A stretch of DNA of 64,000 nt from Xiphydria camelus (taxonomy: Eukaryota; Arthropoda; Insecta; Hymenoptera; Xiphydriidae): positions 13,653,712 through 13,717,711 of the forward strand of contig OY783201.1 of NCBI GenBank assembly GCA_963678675.1. Direction: 5' to 3'. The notes under the pieces are model-generated. The model was not told where the DNA came from. It worked only from the letters and a program-made list of their open reading frames with translations, and did not search any database. A program made the translations under genes and the position numbers. Below are positions 10,921-22,815 of the stretch, piece after piece; position 1 is the first letter of the stretch; each line of letters begins with the position of its first letter.

Positions 10921-12290
10921 ATATCCGCTTAATACCGGGAAAGAGGCTGCAGAGCGACGGAGAAGAAGAAACGGGGGGGAGAGTAGGAAGAGAAAAAAAA
11001 GAGCGAGAGGCGCGACGCGTCGTTAATTATCTCGGAAGGGTGTCAACAGAACTAACGATGTCCGTAGATGGCGATCGCCGACGCCGCATTATGCGCGCCC
11101 GCAGCTACGCCGACTGACGCAAGAATGCCAGAAGGTCCGCCGCTTCACCCAATCATCCTCAATCATAAATCACACCGCGGCGCGGTAGCGTCGATCGGAC
11201 AAATTGTTGTTTATCGCAAGAATCGTCCGCGAGTTCGCGTCCGTGTCGCGATAGAGGAAGAGTAGGTACCCCCCCTCTCTACACGATCCACGCGAAGAGC
11301 GGAGAGTCACTCGCCCCCTCCCCTCACATACCGTCGGAGTTCGTTCCGTCTCGCTGTCCCGGCGAAGAGTACATTGTAGAAGGCGAATCGCGCCCGGCGC
11401 GACGAGGTGAACCGCGGGTTTCGACCCTCGTTCCCCCCCGCGCGACCCTCCGGATACACTCTTTCTTTCACCCTGACACTGCCGCGGAGAAAGAGCTGTA
11501 CGCGTGTAGGAGCGAATACGCGCGCGACAATGTAGGCGCGGAGTAGGAAATTTGGAAGTTGAACGAGAACGTTAAGATAGGAAATAGGGAATGGGTTTTT
11601 AATCAGTGTATTCCGGACAATGGTGGCCCCCGGGGGGCACCCGCCACCCCTTGTACCTTCTTCGCCCTTGCGCTACGTGTATGCTCACCCCCTCGGCGCG
11701 CTCCAACCTCAACCCCTCACCCCGAATTACACCGCGGTTCGGCTCGTCGCACGTCACACTCATCGCTCCGTAGTGTACGCGTATACCACAGCGGCGTACG
11801 GTGGCTACGGTCAGACCGACTTTGTTGCGCCGGGCGGCGGGACGCGCGCGCGCTTTACTCATTCAAATGGGGAAGAACGCGCGGCTTCTGTGACGTGGTT
11901 ATTACGCGCGCGGGCCAAATCCACTGGTTGAAAGTGAAACCACGGTGCAATCAGTAGCGGCCATATGTCACGCGGCCAACATCGGCGCGTGCAGCGGCGC
12001 GCCGCGTCAATTGAGGGGAAACGCGTCTCTCGTTCTCTTTCTCTCACTCCCGCTCACGCGTCTGTCTCCTTTGTGGACGCGAATGTATGGTATACGAGTG
12101 AGAAGTGCTTCGCGCGCGTGTATTTGCATATACGCGTGTGGGAGAGACGGGTACTTTTCTTATTTACAGATGTTGAAATGCGTACGGATTGGTCGGCAGT
12201 GACGTTAATCGCGATACGTATTAATTGACGCGCGTAGAGAGAGTATCGAATAATAGAATCGAGATACAAATGATCTGCAGATAATATATA
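10921..12290. other. Long CpG-rich block, no gene recognised
   Basis: One of the most CpG-rich upstream stretches. Overlapping open frames occur in most phases (up to 132 codons on +, 87 on -), but none shows a domain, a consistent codon pattern or splice-site support. It could be a distal regulatory region or the promoter of an unseen transcript. The sequence alone does not decide. Confidence 0.35.
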
Positions 12291-12399
12291 GGAGGCAGCC
12301 TACACTGTAATCGATGCACTGAGTTTTTTTTAATTTCGAGACATATTTTTCAATACATTTTCCTCCTTTCTCTCGTCCACTTCTTTTACCCCAACGACT

Positions 12400-12700
12400 A
12401 AGTACCTACTCGAAAAATATTTTTCACGTGTTTTAAACATATTTTGAATGTGCAAAGGAAAAATGGTCTCATACAATCGAGATATATTTCAAAATATCGG
12501 CTGCATTAGAAAATTGAATATATATATTTTTGTTAATACACTCGAAATATAGGTATTTAAAATACATGAAACATATTAATTACTCGCGACGCACATATAT
12601 AAGTAGCGGCAAAAGCAGATACATATACATATGTATTTTGAATACTCGTTACATACCTGATATACTAGACGATTTTTTTTATGTCTTAAATATAATGTCG
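12400..12700. repeat. Diverged relative of the CCCACGG-ended MITE family
   Basis: AT-rich with the same internal landmarks as 25120-25503, 44884-45362 and 62638-63111: ATATTT and TTTTAAA blocks, GCTGCATTAGAAAATTGAA, ACACTCGAAATAT, GCGGCAAAAGCAG and TATTTTGAATACTCGTTACATA. Clear CCCACGG termini are not visible here. Confidence 0.5.
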
Positions 12701-12720
12701 GGCCAATCCACGTCAATATG

Positions 12721-13600
12721 ATAACGTAACACCGACTCCTTATCCGATATCATAGTCATGCAATCTCATTCCACGCACGTAATGCTCGCCGGTCCTGACC
12801 GTTACTGGCACGGGCGCGCCAAACGCCGCGTTCCCGCTCGCGGGTCGATGTTTGTAACTCACTCGGGATACTGTTTCAGATAGACCATATGCGTAGGATA
12901 CGCGGTACTCCGGGCACGTGTTCCTTATCTCCTCGCCTAAGCGGCTTGCACGCATCTTAATAACTAACTAGTTATCCCAGCGGCGCGATAGGAGTAGTAA
13001 GGGTCTCTTTAGATATACCTCGAGAGTGCGCGGCGCTTCGCGTTTCGTCAACACTCGAAGAGTCGCGGTGCAGCTGCGGTAGAAAAAGGAAGGGGAGAGG
13101 GTGTAGGTATGTACTAATACGTCGATGCCATTATCGGAGTTCGTTTGAAGACACGAGAAAAATTGAAGAAGATAAACGCGTGTGCGTATTTACGTACGAT
13201 AACGAAGATACTTATATTCCATTTGGGAGCCATTTTACACGTTACTGTAATGAGATTAAAAGCTATCGAGTTTGATTCTCGTCAGTACAAAGTGGTGCAA
13301 AGCGGTTTAAACTATCGACTAATATGAAATGCAATCAATTCTTCAATCTTTTTAAATAGACTTTCCGTATTACGTTCATGCAGTTTTTAGCGATTGAATA
13401 TTACACCTTCTCGGTCCAGCATTGACGACATTTACTATTCGTATTAGGTACGTTTCGACAAGCATATTGATTAAGCTTAAATTTATTAGAACGCTATCTT
13501 TTATCGTTATCGTTCTCCGGAAGAAAAGTATTAAAGGAATTAATTCGCATCGATCGAAATACAAATCAAATAAGGGTACCTTTGGTTCTCAAACTGCATA
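12721..13600. other. Mixed spacer, no gene recognised
   Basis: GC-rich up to about 13120, then AT-rich. No domain-bearing frame. Confidence 0.3.
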
Positions 13601-14131
13601 ATTTAAAAGTTCCGCATGTGCGTTACTGACATTTATAAAGACCCTGTTTGTAATAAATAGATACCCAGCCTAGTCGAAATTTTAGACCTACTCTTTCAGG
13701 CTCATAGCAGATCGATCTTCCATCGTGTTGGAACCCTATATTGAGCCTAAAATGGTCCGCTAGTGAACATTTCACCAACTTTAGGTTCAAAATAGGAGCT
13801 TGTAAGCTCATTAGGCCAATGGTATGTAGGCCGAATGAAGTAGGTATTAAAAGCATCAAAGTAAGGGTAAAATTTCGACTAAGGCTAGGAGGGCTGAAAC
13901 AAGAGCAACCTAATTCTCTATTCAGAGATAGTACACTGTGACCACTGTCGTGACTTCTTAGGTATGTTTCCCGCTCTTCGAAACTCACTCGGCTGTCAAC
14001 TCTTTCTCGAAATGAAACGATTGTATGCGATTATATCGATACAAGAAGTCGTATAATTGGTCAGTGCATAAACTCTGAACAGAATTAGGCTCCTCCTGTT
14101 TCAGTCCTTTTGACTATTAAACCCTGTATAG
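13601..14131. repeat. Interspersed repeat ending CCCTGTATAG
   Basis: The right 150 bp match 2694-2852. The left part contains reiterated short blocks such as CTAGTCGAAATTTTAG and TTCGACTAAGGCTAG in inverted orientation, giving long but featureless frames on both strands. Confidence 0.45.
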
Positions 14132-14864
14132 ACAGGGTGTCCCTGAATATCATGTACAAACGGAAAGAGGTAATTCTTTGGCTTATTTCATGACTAAAAG
14201 TTCATATAAACATAGGCCCGTAAAAGCTTCGTTACTGATCTACAGGGTGTTGAAATTTCAAAATTTTGTTAGATAACGCGGTTTTCGTGGCAATGATTTA
14301 TTACAATAAGAAAAACCTAAATAAGAAACATAACAAAACAACGTTACAAAAACTGCTGAAAGTGACCTCCTCCAACCCTTACGCATACTTCCGTTCTTCT
14401 TCTCATTGATTCCCGGACTCTTTGAAACATTCCCGGAGTATTCTTACGATTTTTTCTCGATAACGGTGGCAGATACGAAAAAACCACAAGAGTCCAAAAA
14501 GTTTGTAAACAAAACAGAAAATTTACTTCGTATTTTAGAATCTACCAGAGGCGCACCGCGAAAAAGTTCAGGGGGAGAAAAGGGGGCACGACCCCTGAAA
14601 AAATAACCCCCTGTAGATTTTCACAACCATTTGACATGCCCAATGATACAAGCCCTACAGCATAACGTACATTCCAAATTTGAGCTAAATATCTTAAAAA
14701 CTGCATGAGCTATAAAAGAAAAACTAAAAAAATTTTGAAATTTCAACACCCTGTAGATCAGCAACGAAGCTTTTACGGACCTATGTTTATATGAACTTTA
14801 GTCATAAAATAAGCCAAAGAATTATCTCCTTCCGTTTGTACATGATATTTCGGGACACCCTGTA
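14132..14864. repeat. 733-bp foldback element, copy 1
   Basis: It starts ACAGGGTGTCCCTGAATATC and ends GATATTTCGGGACACCCTGT. The arms (about 14132-14290 and 14735-14864) share AAAGTTCATATAAACATAGG, GTAAAAGCTTCGTTACTGATC and GGGTGTTGAAATTTCAAAAT in inverse orientation. The unpaired centre encodes an open frame also open in copy 2 at 21703 (GEKGARP, ILESTRGAPRKS). There is no recognised domain. Confidence 0.8.
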
Positions 14865-16150
14865 TAAAAATAAAGTGAATTTCATGAAAATCCCGCAATC
14901 ATATTTCAAATTCGACTTACGGTTAATTCTGCGGCACGGTTGGGGATTTCGTTTGCGCCCCATTATACCTGCACTTGGCATCTGCGGATATAACGCCACC
15001 TCTGGCTGACCGATGCACGAAAAATTGTTCGCGTTAGCCGGATAGGAGAAATGGTTTTTCAGCCGTAGTCGGAGGTGTGTTTACACGCGCGGAAATTTCA
15101 CGGGAGATTGATGAAACCGACGAAAGTCCCGCGCCTAAACGGTCAGCCGGTGTTTGATATGAGACCATTAGCGTTTGTCCGCATTTCCTTCCCGAAACTT
15201 TGCGCCGCATCTTTCAACGGACCCTTCTATTCGGCCGGATCCCTCCGCCTCTTCCCGGTACCGTCAACTGTACCTACTTTTACAGCACTCCCAGATCGTT
15301 AACGCGTGCTGCTGTGGCCATTGTGTCATGAGTCACCGTGCGGATGGAAAGTAGCTCGCTGCGTTTGGCCCTAATTTCAATCTTTACGTAATCCCGGTTT
15401 TATGCACCATTCGCGTCACGTGCATAAACCCCGCTTGTAAACATGCAGAGAGCCGACCTATTATAAACATTCATCGCGCGTATGCACCTCCTTGCGCGAC
15501 GTACCTACTCATCGTACGACCTGCATCATAATCCTGCATTAGGGGGGGGGGGGGGTTAGGTATGTCGCGGAAAATAAGACGACGACGACGGCGGTCTTGG
15601 TTGCTAAGATTGTGTAGAAGGAAGTGAATTAAAGAGTGAATCTGCTATCAAAGTTCATCCATCATAAGTATAAATGAAGAAAAGTTTATAATAATTCATA
15701 TTACCATGTGAATTATTTAATACACATACGGCAAAAATTGGATAAGCGGGGTGAGGGGTCGTTTTCGGAAATGACGTTACGGACATTTTTGAGTTTCGCT
15801 CCCTTTGGCGTAATATCATATTATGGGTGGCCTCTGAAATGAGGTTTTTCAATATTGGCTTCTCATATTAACATGAGTACTGGAGGGAAATTAGAGGCCA
15901 GTGAGAATATTCCATTTTACTTTACTACCCCTATAAATGTCTTTGCCAACATTCTTCAAATCGCATAACTCGATCGTAAAGATCAGCAATGTGACGGAAT
16001 TCTATATCGATTACTTTTAATAAATTATTATACGTCTAACACAAAAGTTTCTTTGACAACTTACTTTAACAATTTGTTATGTAAACTTACAAATTAGAAC
16101 TTAATTTTCTATTTAATATAAAGATAGAAATAGAATAGAAGCCCAGTAGT
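14865..16150. other. Spacer with poly-G run, no gene recognised
   Basis: Mostly unique and moderately GC-rich from 14900 to 15600, with a run of 14 G at 15542-15555 followed by a GAC trinucleotide stretch. AT-rich afterwards. Confidence 0.35.
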
Positions 16151-16159
16151 TAAAGTGCG

Positions 16160-16310
16160 AGATCAAAATCGATTATCTCGAAAATGATTGGATATATCGA
16201 AAAAAAGTTTAAGTAAAAAACGTTTGTCCAAAATTTTACTGTAAGTGAGCTCTCTTTGGTTTTTCATGTATCTCCACCACGATTCGAGATAATCGCGTTT
16301 AAAATTGAAT
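16160..16310 (+). repeat. Copy of the GATTATCTCG dispersed repeat family
   Basis: It opens with AAATCGATTATCTCGAAAA and closes with TTCGAGATAATCGCGTT, with GTATCTCCACCAC before the end, as in the copies at 29.7, 29.9 and 37.8 kb. Confidence 0.6.
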
Positions 16311-16379
16311 TACACAATATATATGGCGTTTATGTCCCACTTTCTACCCTATGAATTTTCGATATAGCGCTATATTTTT

Positions 16380-17100
16380 TTACCCGGTTTACATACACAT
16401 CATTTCGGTTGAGATTGCAAATTTTACGGCCGAAAAGACGCGATTGAAGGATCCTTCGCAACCCTCCCGGAATAAAGTGCATCGCAACGCTGCGCTGCAG
16501 CGAAGTTTCCCCGGGAGAAAAATTGATGGAATTTTCGGAGCATTCAGGTTAAACCGTCCGGGCTGCGTGTTTGATATAGGATCGTTAAGGGAAAAATGGA
16601 AAATCTCCCTGACGACCGGCCCTGACGTCATTAATGCGAGGGCCTACACGCGGGGCCTATTGTGACGAAAGCGGACGCAACGGGTGACCATAAATAATTA
16701 GGAGACAGTTTTCTGTTTGGCTCCGATTTGAATTTTCGCGTGAGAGCCGCTCGTACGGTTCTAAGTGGGATAATGAATAAGAAGGGTCTTCGGGTCGCGG
16801 AGGCCCGAAAACCATTAATTTATCGTAAACTCGTATAAAGGGGGCCCTCCTCGGGGCCCCCTTGCAATCTTGACCCCGGCTAATCGTGGGACAGGTGATC
16901 GCCGACTGCCGGACAACTGACCGGTAGCCCGAAAGACCTCGGGGTCAGTCTCGCCCCTATGCAAATGCTGCGCGCGGGCAACGAAGGAAAGTCCTTTCTC
17001 GAAGATCGGCTGATTTATCGCTTAATCGGGGTGCAACGGCGATGCGCACGCGCGTGGATTTCAATGCATTTACGCGAAAGTTTGCGAATATTCCCGTGTA
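16380..17100. promoter_or_regulatory. Candidate upstream regulatory block with POU octamer
   Basis: A unique, repeat-free GC-rich block containing a perfect octamer ATGCAAAT (16959-16966), TAAT homeodomain cores (ATTAATTTAT, GGCTAATCG, CTTAATCGG), TGACGTCA (16623-16630) and a GGGGGCCC hairpin near 16841-16862. Motif content alone is weak evidence. The block stands out because it lies between repeats and is not one itself. A 104-codon frame covers part of it without a domain. Confidence 0.3.
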
Positions 17101-17440
17101 GGAATATTGACGGTTGGACCAGCATTCAGTGGTGTTGACCAGTGCTGGCCAATATCTTTAAGGAGCTATACGCACGACTAATTTTGGAATAGGAATATGA
17201 ACAGTGCTCTCGACTAATCCCGTCAGGTTTAACCCTACAGTAGTCGTGTGGATGACAATGGTCATCCATACGTGATGCGATTTCTCAAACCAAATGTGTG
17301 AGTAGGTTAAATATAAGTTGAAAGTACCCAATTGTTAAAGAAAGACGTTTATATTTGATTTATATTCCGTTATTGTTTATTAAGAAATTCCTAAGATTTA
17401 ATAACGAAACGCTAAATATCCCTGGTAGAAATGATATCAA

Positions 17441-17520
17441 TTGTTATGAAAAACTGGAATGATATGTAGAGTATGATTTCGAGAACATTCCATCATTTTA
17501 CGCATTCAATGGGCATGTTC
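17441..17520. repeat. Dispersed repeat shared with 2491-2580
   Basis: Same order of GAAAAACTG, GATTTCGAGAACATTC and TTTACGCATTCAAT as the copy at 2.5 kb. Confidence 0.55.
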
Positions 17521-18118
17521 ACGATTTTTTTTGCTCATTCGTTAATACTTTTTGTACTTATTAATAAGATGTATTTGTTTGTTTTTTTGAGCACTGATTT
17601 CTTTTTTTTTATTTTTAAAGTTCGGCTTAAATTCAAACGAAATCCTTCGTGACGTCACTAAAGCTATTGGTACTTGCGCAGTGAGGACTTGTAGCGTTGC
17701 CAAGTTGTGTTTATCAAATATTTAAAATTGTTGTTTTCATGCTAGCGTTTTAAGTACAGCTGCAGCTTAGCTGCAGCTATTAAGAGTTAGTTAAGCCACA
17801 GTATCGTATTTCTTATTTGTTGCAACTGCATTACGCTTATGTTTTCATGCAACTTTCTAATAAATAGTTGTATAGAATTGTTCTCTTAAAGGGATTTTAA
17901 TATTTATGAAAGCATAGGTACATTTATGGAAAAAGATACTACAGTAGGTACCGAAAAAAAAAGTGGTCCAACTATCCCGGACTTACCCTATACCCCTCAT
18001 TCATGACTTAACCAGTCCTTATTCTTCGATTCGGGTCGGCAATAATGTTATTCCAACATTGGCCTAGTTGTTTCGCTAATATCAGACCAGTATAGTTTCC
18101 CAATAGTTATACTAAACA
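17521..18118. other. AT-rich spacer, nothing recognised
   Basis: Contains TGACGTCA near 17651 and CAGCTGCAGCTTAGCTGCAG short repeats near 17758-17777. No gene seen. Confidence 0.3.
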
Positions 18119-18620
18119 AATGAGGAAATTGCATGAAATTGTTTTCTCCTTGATAATTTTACTCAATGAAGCTATCGTGTTATAAAAACCAGGGAGCACT
18201 GTACTTTTTTAATAATATGTAACTATATTGGAGAAAAAGAATTAATTAATCGTGCCCCAAACGCCTAAACCACGCCCCGACCCAGAACGCAGTATGATTG
18301 GCCGATAGCGCTTTTACTGTTGCGTGACGTCACACATTCGATGATCATTGGCTAAATCTCAATTTCAATCAATGACTGTCGAGTGCTCCTAACTACGCCC
18401 CGCCCTTGAATGCAGTATGATTGGCCAATAGCGCTTTTACTGTTGCGTGACGTCACACATTGCTTCTCGCGGTTTGCGCGGCTCTTTCAAACGCTACATT
18501 TTTAACTCAAATTTGTGAAAGTATCCGACATGTTAACACCATAAGTTTATATACCGTTGAAATTGTAATTTTTTACTCTATTTTTTAAGCCAATAAAAAA
18601 AATCATGCAAGTTCCTCATT
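18119..18620 (-). mobile_element. TIR element copy B (inverted partner of 5203-5710)
   Basis: Reverse-complement homologue of copy A over its whole length, ending AATCATGCAAGTTCCTCATT. It has the same two modules, with TGACGTCA at 18325-18332 and 18448-18455, ATTGGCC (inverted CCAAT) and CCACGCCCCGAC / TACGCCCCGCCC. Retention of both modules in two diverged copies suggests they were in the ancestral element. Confidence 0.8.
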
Positions 18621-20218
18621 AGCCGATATTGAGCCACTAATGAGATTGCAGCGAACCGACATCGGGCCGATATCGGTCCACTTGTGTTGTTGGCGAAGGT
18701 TGTATCGGCAATCAGGTACTGGGAGGGTCGTAGGAGTAGGCCGGATGGCCCCTTGTTACCGCTTCCCCTAATGGAAAACAGGGGCCAACTCGAGTACCCG
18801 CGGTGATGTGTTCGACGCCGCGCTCTCCGTCATCACGGGTATCGCGCGACAAAATTCCTTCCAGGAGATAACGCGGCGCGGATAATAAAGGAGAAAGTTT
18901 ATATCGCCGCTGCCGCACAGTCTCGCGATCGCCACCACCGGCGCGCCGAGGGTTGAAACCTCCAGAGACGAATCCAACCTCGCGGTTCATAAATAAATTA
19001 ATTAAACGCGCCCGGCTACTGATAATGTTAAAATAATACCTCGGCAGGACAATAGAGGCGCCCCCCCCCCTCCCGCGGAGGCGTACAGCAGTTCTTAAAC
19101 TCGCTCTCGGAGTTAATTTCGCGGCATTAACAGTCGAAAGAGTGCGAACAAAAGGGCTCCGCGGGGAGAAAGCAGATAAGGGAAGGAAGAGGCAACACGG
19201 GAAATATGAACACACTCATAATATAGGCGCCTACCTACAAACTCCTCCGCCGTACCACGCCGTCTCCGAAGCTCTCGCAGCGGTTCTCAAATTGCCCTGT
19301 GTCCTTTTTTTTTATGCCGCGTCAAGGCACTAATTAACAGGAAGACGTAGAGCAAAAGGGTGGATAACATTTCCTCGACACTCTTTATAACGCGGATGGC
19401 AGAGTTTCGAGTTCGATTAAATCACGGGAGTTTTCATCGATCCATCGACGTATTTCGACTGGTGTCTTCTTATATCCATCGGGTCCGAGAGTCTATCGAT
19501 TGCCGAGGAAAAGAAGAGCAGCAAAGACCTCTTTTGTTCGTACGTCAAGCCCCGATCGCGGTTGAGAGCCGCGCAGGGTATTTTGTGTGCACAAAGTACA
19601 CAACGGCCTTCGGATAATAAACCTATCAAAGACGTACTTCTAAGATTATAAGCCGCACGAGGCCATGCGGTAATAACTCGCCCGTACAAATCTCAAGTAG
19701 GTTACTTCATTCGCGGGGCGGACATTTTATATAACGGAGTAATATTCATGTAGCAACGATGAGTCGCTTTCGGCATTCGTCTGCTTTCGATTCGTTTGCG
19801 CCGCTCTAGGTGAAACTTGATTACCGCGTGGAAATGTAAAAAGAGAAGCGTTCGGCAGTCTCTCTCGTATCTAGACAGGTACCTACCGTGTGTATTCTTC
19901 TCGTAGCGAGGCGATTCCGACTTTAATGAAATTTTATGAAAATTGGTGCGCGGGGTTTATCGAGATACGAAAGGAGCAATTTCCTTTCGGACGGAAATCC
20001 ACTCTCAGGAAATTAAATCGCCCCCTGAAGCTTGCTCGGTTTTCAGTTTTAATAATTAGAACGGGATTTCTAAGTCATAGTTTAATTTTTGAACTTTTCT
20101 TCCACACATGTTTTCCAGTTACCTACTCTATAAATCAATTTAATCGAAACACACACAAGGAGAACAAATATGTTTCTTTGAACTATATGACCACAGTGAA
20201 CGATTTATAGTTAGTCGC
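18621..20218. other. CpG-rich unique block then AT-rich spacer, no gene recognised
   Basis: 18640-19720 is CpG-rich with frames up to 167 codons on the minus strand but no domain. A poly-C run lies near 19062-19071. From about 19720 the sequence is mixed and unremarkable. Confidence 0.35.
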
Positions 20219-20425
20219 ACTGTAAAAAATTGGTGTGAAATTTAATGCAATTGTATATAAAGCTTTTTTGTCCAATACGTGATTATGAAAACTAATAGGT
20301 ATACTCCCTTGTGAAATTTATAGGGGTAATTTCGTAAGGAAATATACTTATTCATTTTCATAATCAGGAATTGATAAAAAATTTCATATTAAGGTATATT
20401 AAAAATACGCGTTTTTTTTATAGTG
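20219..20425. repeat. CACTGTAAAAA palindromic MITE (diverged copy)
   Basis: Starts CACTGTAAAAAATTGGTG, followed by AAAGCTTTTTTGTCCAATACG and TGATTATGAAAACTAATA. The right arm ends TTTTTTTATAGTG. It belongs to the family repeated about 14 times inside the svp intron and is the only clear copy upstream of svp. Confidence 0.7.
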
Positions 20426-20869
20426 CACCCGAATTTATAATTTATGGCCTTCGTAAATATTTAATTGAAATTCAGAAGAAATGCATCTACTTATTAAAAA
20501 ATATTGTTCCTAAATAATATACCCAAAATAATAATACTTTATGTTAAATTTTTGAATAAATAGTGCATTTTTCTGCTTAAGAATGATATAATTTACAGTC
20601 CGTCGCATCGTTTATATAAACTATAAAATAAGTTTGAGACCACGGGGCTCATACCAATATAATTAAAATATGGTCGGTTGAATGACGCTGTGAAAAAAAT
20701 TGTAGGTAGATATCTTTAATACCTAATCTTTTGTATAAAGTTTTTTTTTCCCTTAATTCCCTTATCAACTTCATAACAGAGTATATTAATTTTCATATCC
20801 ACGTTTTGGATAAAAACTTTATAACTATACAATTATGTTTGATTTAACACAAATATTTGTTACAATGTA

Positions 20870-20949
20870 TTAGGTGTACAACTTTGCTTCCGCCGTTTTC
20901 CTATAGATGACTTACAAGAAAAACGGCGGAAACAAAGTTGTACACCTAA
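20870..20949. mobile_element. 80-bp mini mariner element (two TIRs only)
   Basis: TTAGGTGTACAACTTTGCTT and AACAAAGTTGTACACCTAA form nearly perfect inverted repeats that extend inward through CCGCCGTTTT. TA lies directly outside each end (20868-20869, 20950-20951). TTAGGTGTACAA resembles mariner TIRs. Only about 18 bp separate the arms, so the transposase gene is entirely absent. Confidence 0.8.
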
Positions 20950-21164
20950 TATTATACCTATATTTTTCTCCCAGTGTACATTTTTTTATTCGGTTTGCAG
21001 AAATAGATACATATTCGATACTAATTTCCATTTTTTTTCAACGCAATCAAATCTTTTACGAGATTTATATTGCAATTATTTTTTCTTTAGGTATACCTAC
21101 TCATACCTACACTCTTATGAATAAACAGTTCTGAATACAACGCGGATAAAAAGTCGAACACTGC

Positions 21165-22548
21165 ACGCTGAGAGAAAAATGGGTAGTAAAATCAAGCATA
21201 ATCGTAAGGTTGACTTTTCTTGGTTACCGGCACCATATTTATGCCGGTCAGACAGATCATGAATGCAGTCGAAATAACTTTTGTTGGGTGGTTATAGTGA
21301 CAACGAGATTGTAGTTTATGATAGCCGTGCGCCACAATTGAATTAACCACAAAAGTAGATCATCATTAATATTAGGTACTGCATGGTAGAATCAACTGTA
21401 TAAAAAGAGGTTGGGGACATCAATTGGCCGTGCTGCAAGTTGACCTGGTTACGGGAATCCTGATCTCTTGTTGCTATACCTAATCAGAATCTCATAGGTG
21501 AAAATAACTATGGAATTATGATTGGCACAAGAGATCAGGATTCCCGGAACGAGATCAACTTGCAGTACGGTCAATTGATGTCCCCAACCACTTTTTATAT
21601 ATTGTAGTTGATTCTACCATGCAATAATATTATTGATCTACTTTTGTGGTTAATTCAACCGTGGTACATGGCTATCGTAGACTACAATCTCGTTGTTACT
21701 GTACAGAGTGCCCCTAAATATCATGTACAAACGGAAGGAGGTAATTCTTTGGCTCATTTCATGACTAAAAGTTCATATACCTAAACATAGGCCCGTAAAA
21801 GCTTCGTTACTGATCTATAGACTGTATACAGGGTGTTGAAATTTCAAAATTTTTTTAGATAACGCGGTTTTTGTAGCAATGATTTATTACAATAAGAAAA
21901 ACCTAAATAATAAACATAACAAAACAACGTTACAAAAACTGCTGAAAGTGACTGCCTCCAATCCTTACACATGCCTCCGCTCTCCTTCTCATTGATTCCT
22001 GGACTCTTTGGAACATTCCCGGAGTATTTCTTACGGTTTCTTCTCGATAACGGTGGCAGATACGAAGAAAATACGAGAGACCAAAAAGATTGGAAACAAA
22101 ACAGAAAATTTATTTTGTATTTTAGAATCTACCAGAGGCGCACCGCGAAAAAGTCCAGGGGGAGAAAAGGGGGCACGACCCCAAAAAAATAACCCCCTGT
22201 AGATTCTCACAACCATTTAACATGCCCAATGATATAAGCCCTACGGCATAACCTACATTCCAAATTTGAGCCAAATTTGGCTCAACTGCATGAGCCATAA
22301 AAAAAAACTAAAAAAATTTTGAAATTTCAACACCCTGTAGATCAGTAACGAAGCTTTTACGGACCTATGTTTATATGAACTTTTAGTCATGAAATAAGCC
22401 AAAGAATTACCTCATTTTGTTTGTACATGATATTTATGGACACCCTGTATAACCACGCAACGAAAGTTTGTTCAACTGCATTCATAATCTGTCCGACCAT
22501 AGATATTGTGCTGGTAACCAGGAAAAGTCAATCTTGTGATTACGGTTG
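21165..22548. repeat. Long foldback element split by a nested foldback
   Basis: The left arm (21197-21460) has mirror matches at about 21520-21702 and 22450-22545: TTGACTTTTC.TGGTTACC.GCAC, GACAACGAGATTGTAGT, TTAACCACAAAAGTAGATCA, ATGGTAGAATCAACT and GAGATCAGGATTCCCG. The right arm is interrupted after GTTGTTACTGTA and resumes TAACCACGCAACG, so the insertion point at TA can be read directly. Confidence 0.75.
21703..22449. repeat. 747-bp foldback element, copy 2, inserted in another foldback
   Basis: Homologous end to end to 14132-14864. It begins ACAGAGTGCCCCTAAATATC and ends ATATTTATGGACACCCTGT. TA borders both sides, and removing it rejoins the palindrome arm of the host element. The central frame is open here too but with different ends, so it is not evidence of a gene. 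Confidence 0.8.
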
Positions 22549-22815
22549 TAGGTAGACATATGAGCCGTTGAAAACTAGGATGGTGTAAGTCACATTTCAT
22601 GTAAGCTGAGATTATTTGACTGCAAAGTTAAGTACAATTTGAACAATCTGTCTAGATGATACAAACAGATATATTAAATCGTACGCGCGTCTGTTTTGTA
22701 TGGTCATCTGGACAGATCTTTCAAATTACACTTAACTTTGCAGTCAAGCAATCTCAGCTTAGGTACACGAAATGTGACTTGCGCCATTCTGGTTTTCAAC
22801 GGCTCACATGTAGGT
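22549..22815. repeat. 265-bp foldback MITE
   Basis: The arms share GAGCCGTTGAAAAC, AAGTCACATTTC, AAGCTGAGATT, TTGACTGCAAAGTTAAGT and ATCTGTC(C/T)AGATGA in inverse orientation. The loop is about 35 bp. Confidence 0.75.

Noticed and set aside
14406..14606. Short frame in the foldback centre, also open in the copy at about 22.0 kb
   Set aside because: The two copies use different frame starts and ends, and similarity follows the nucleotide repeat. No domain, so it is treated as repeat sequence.
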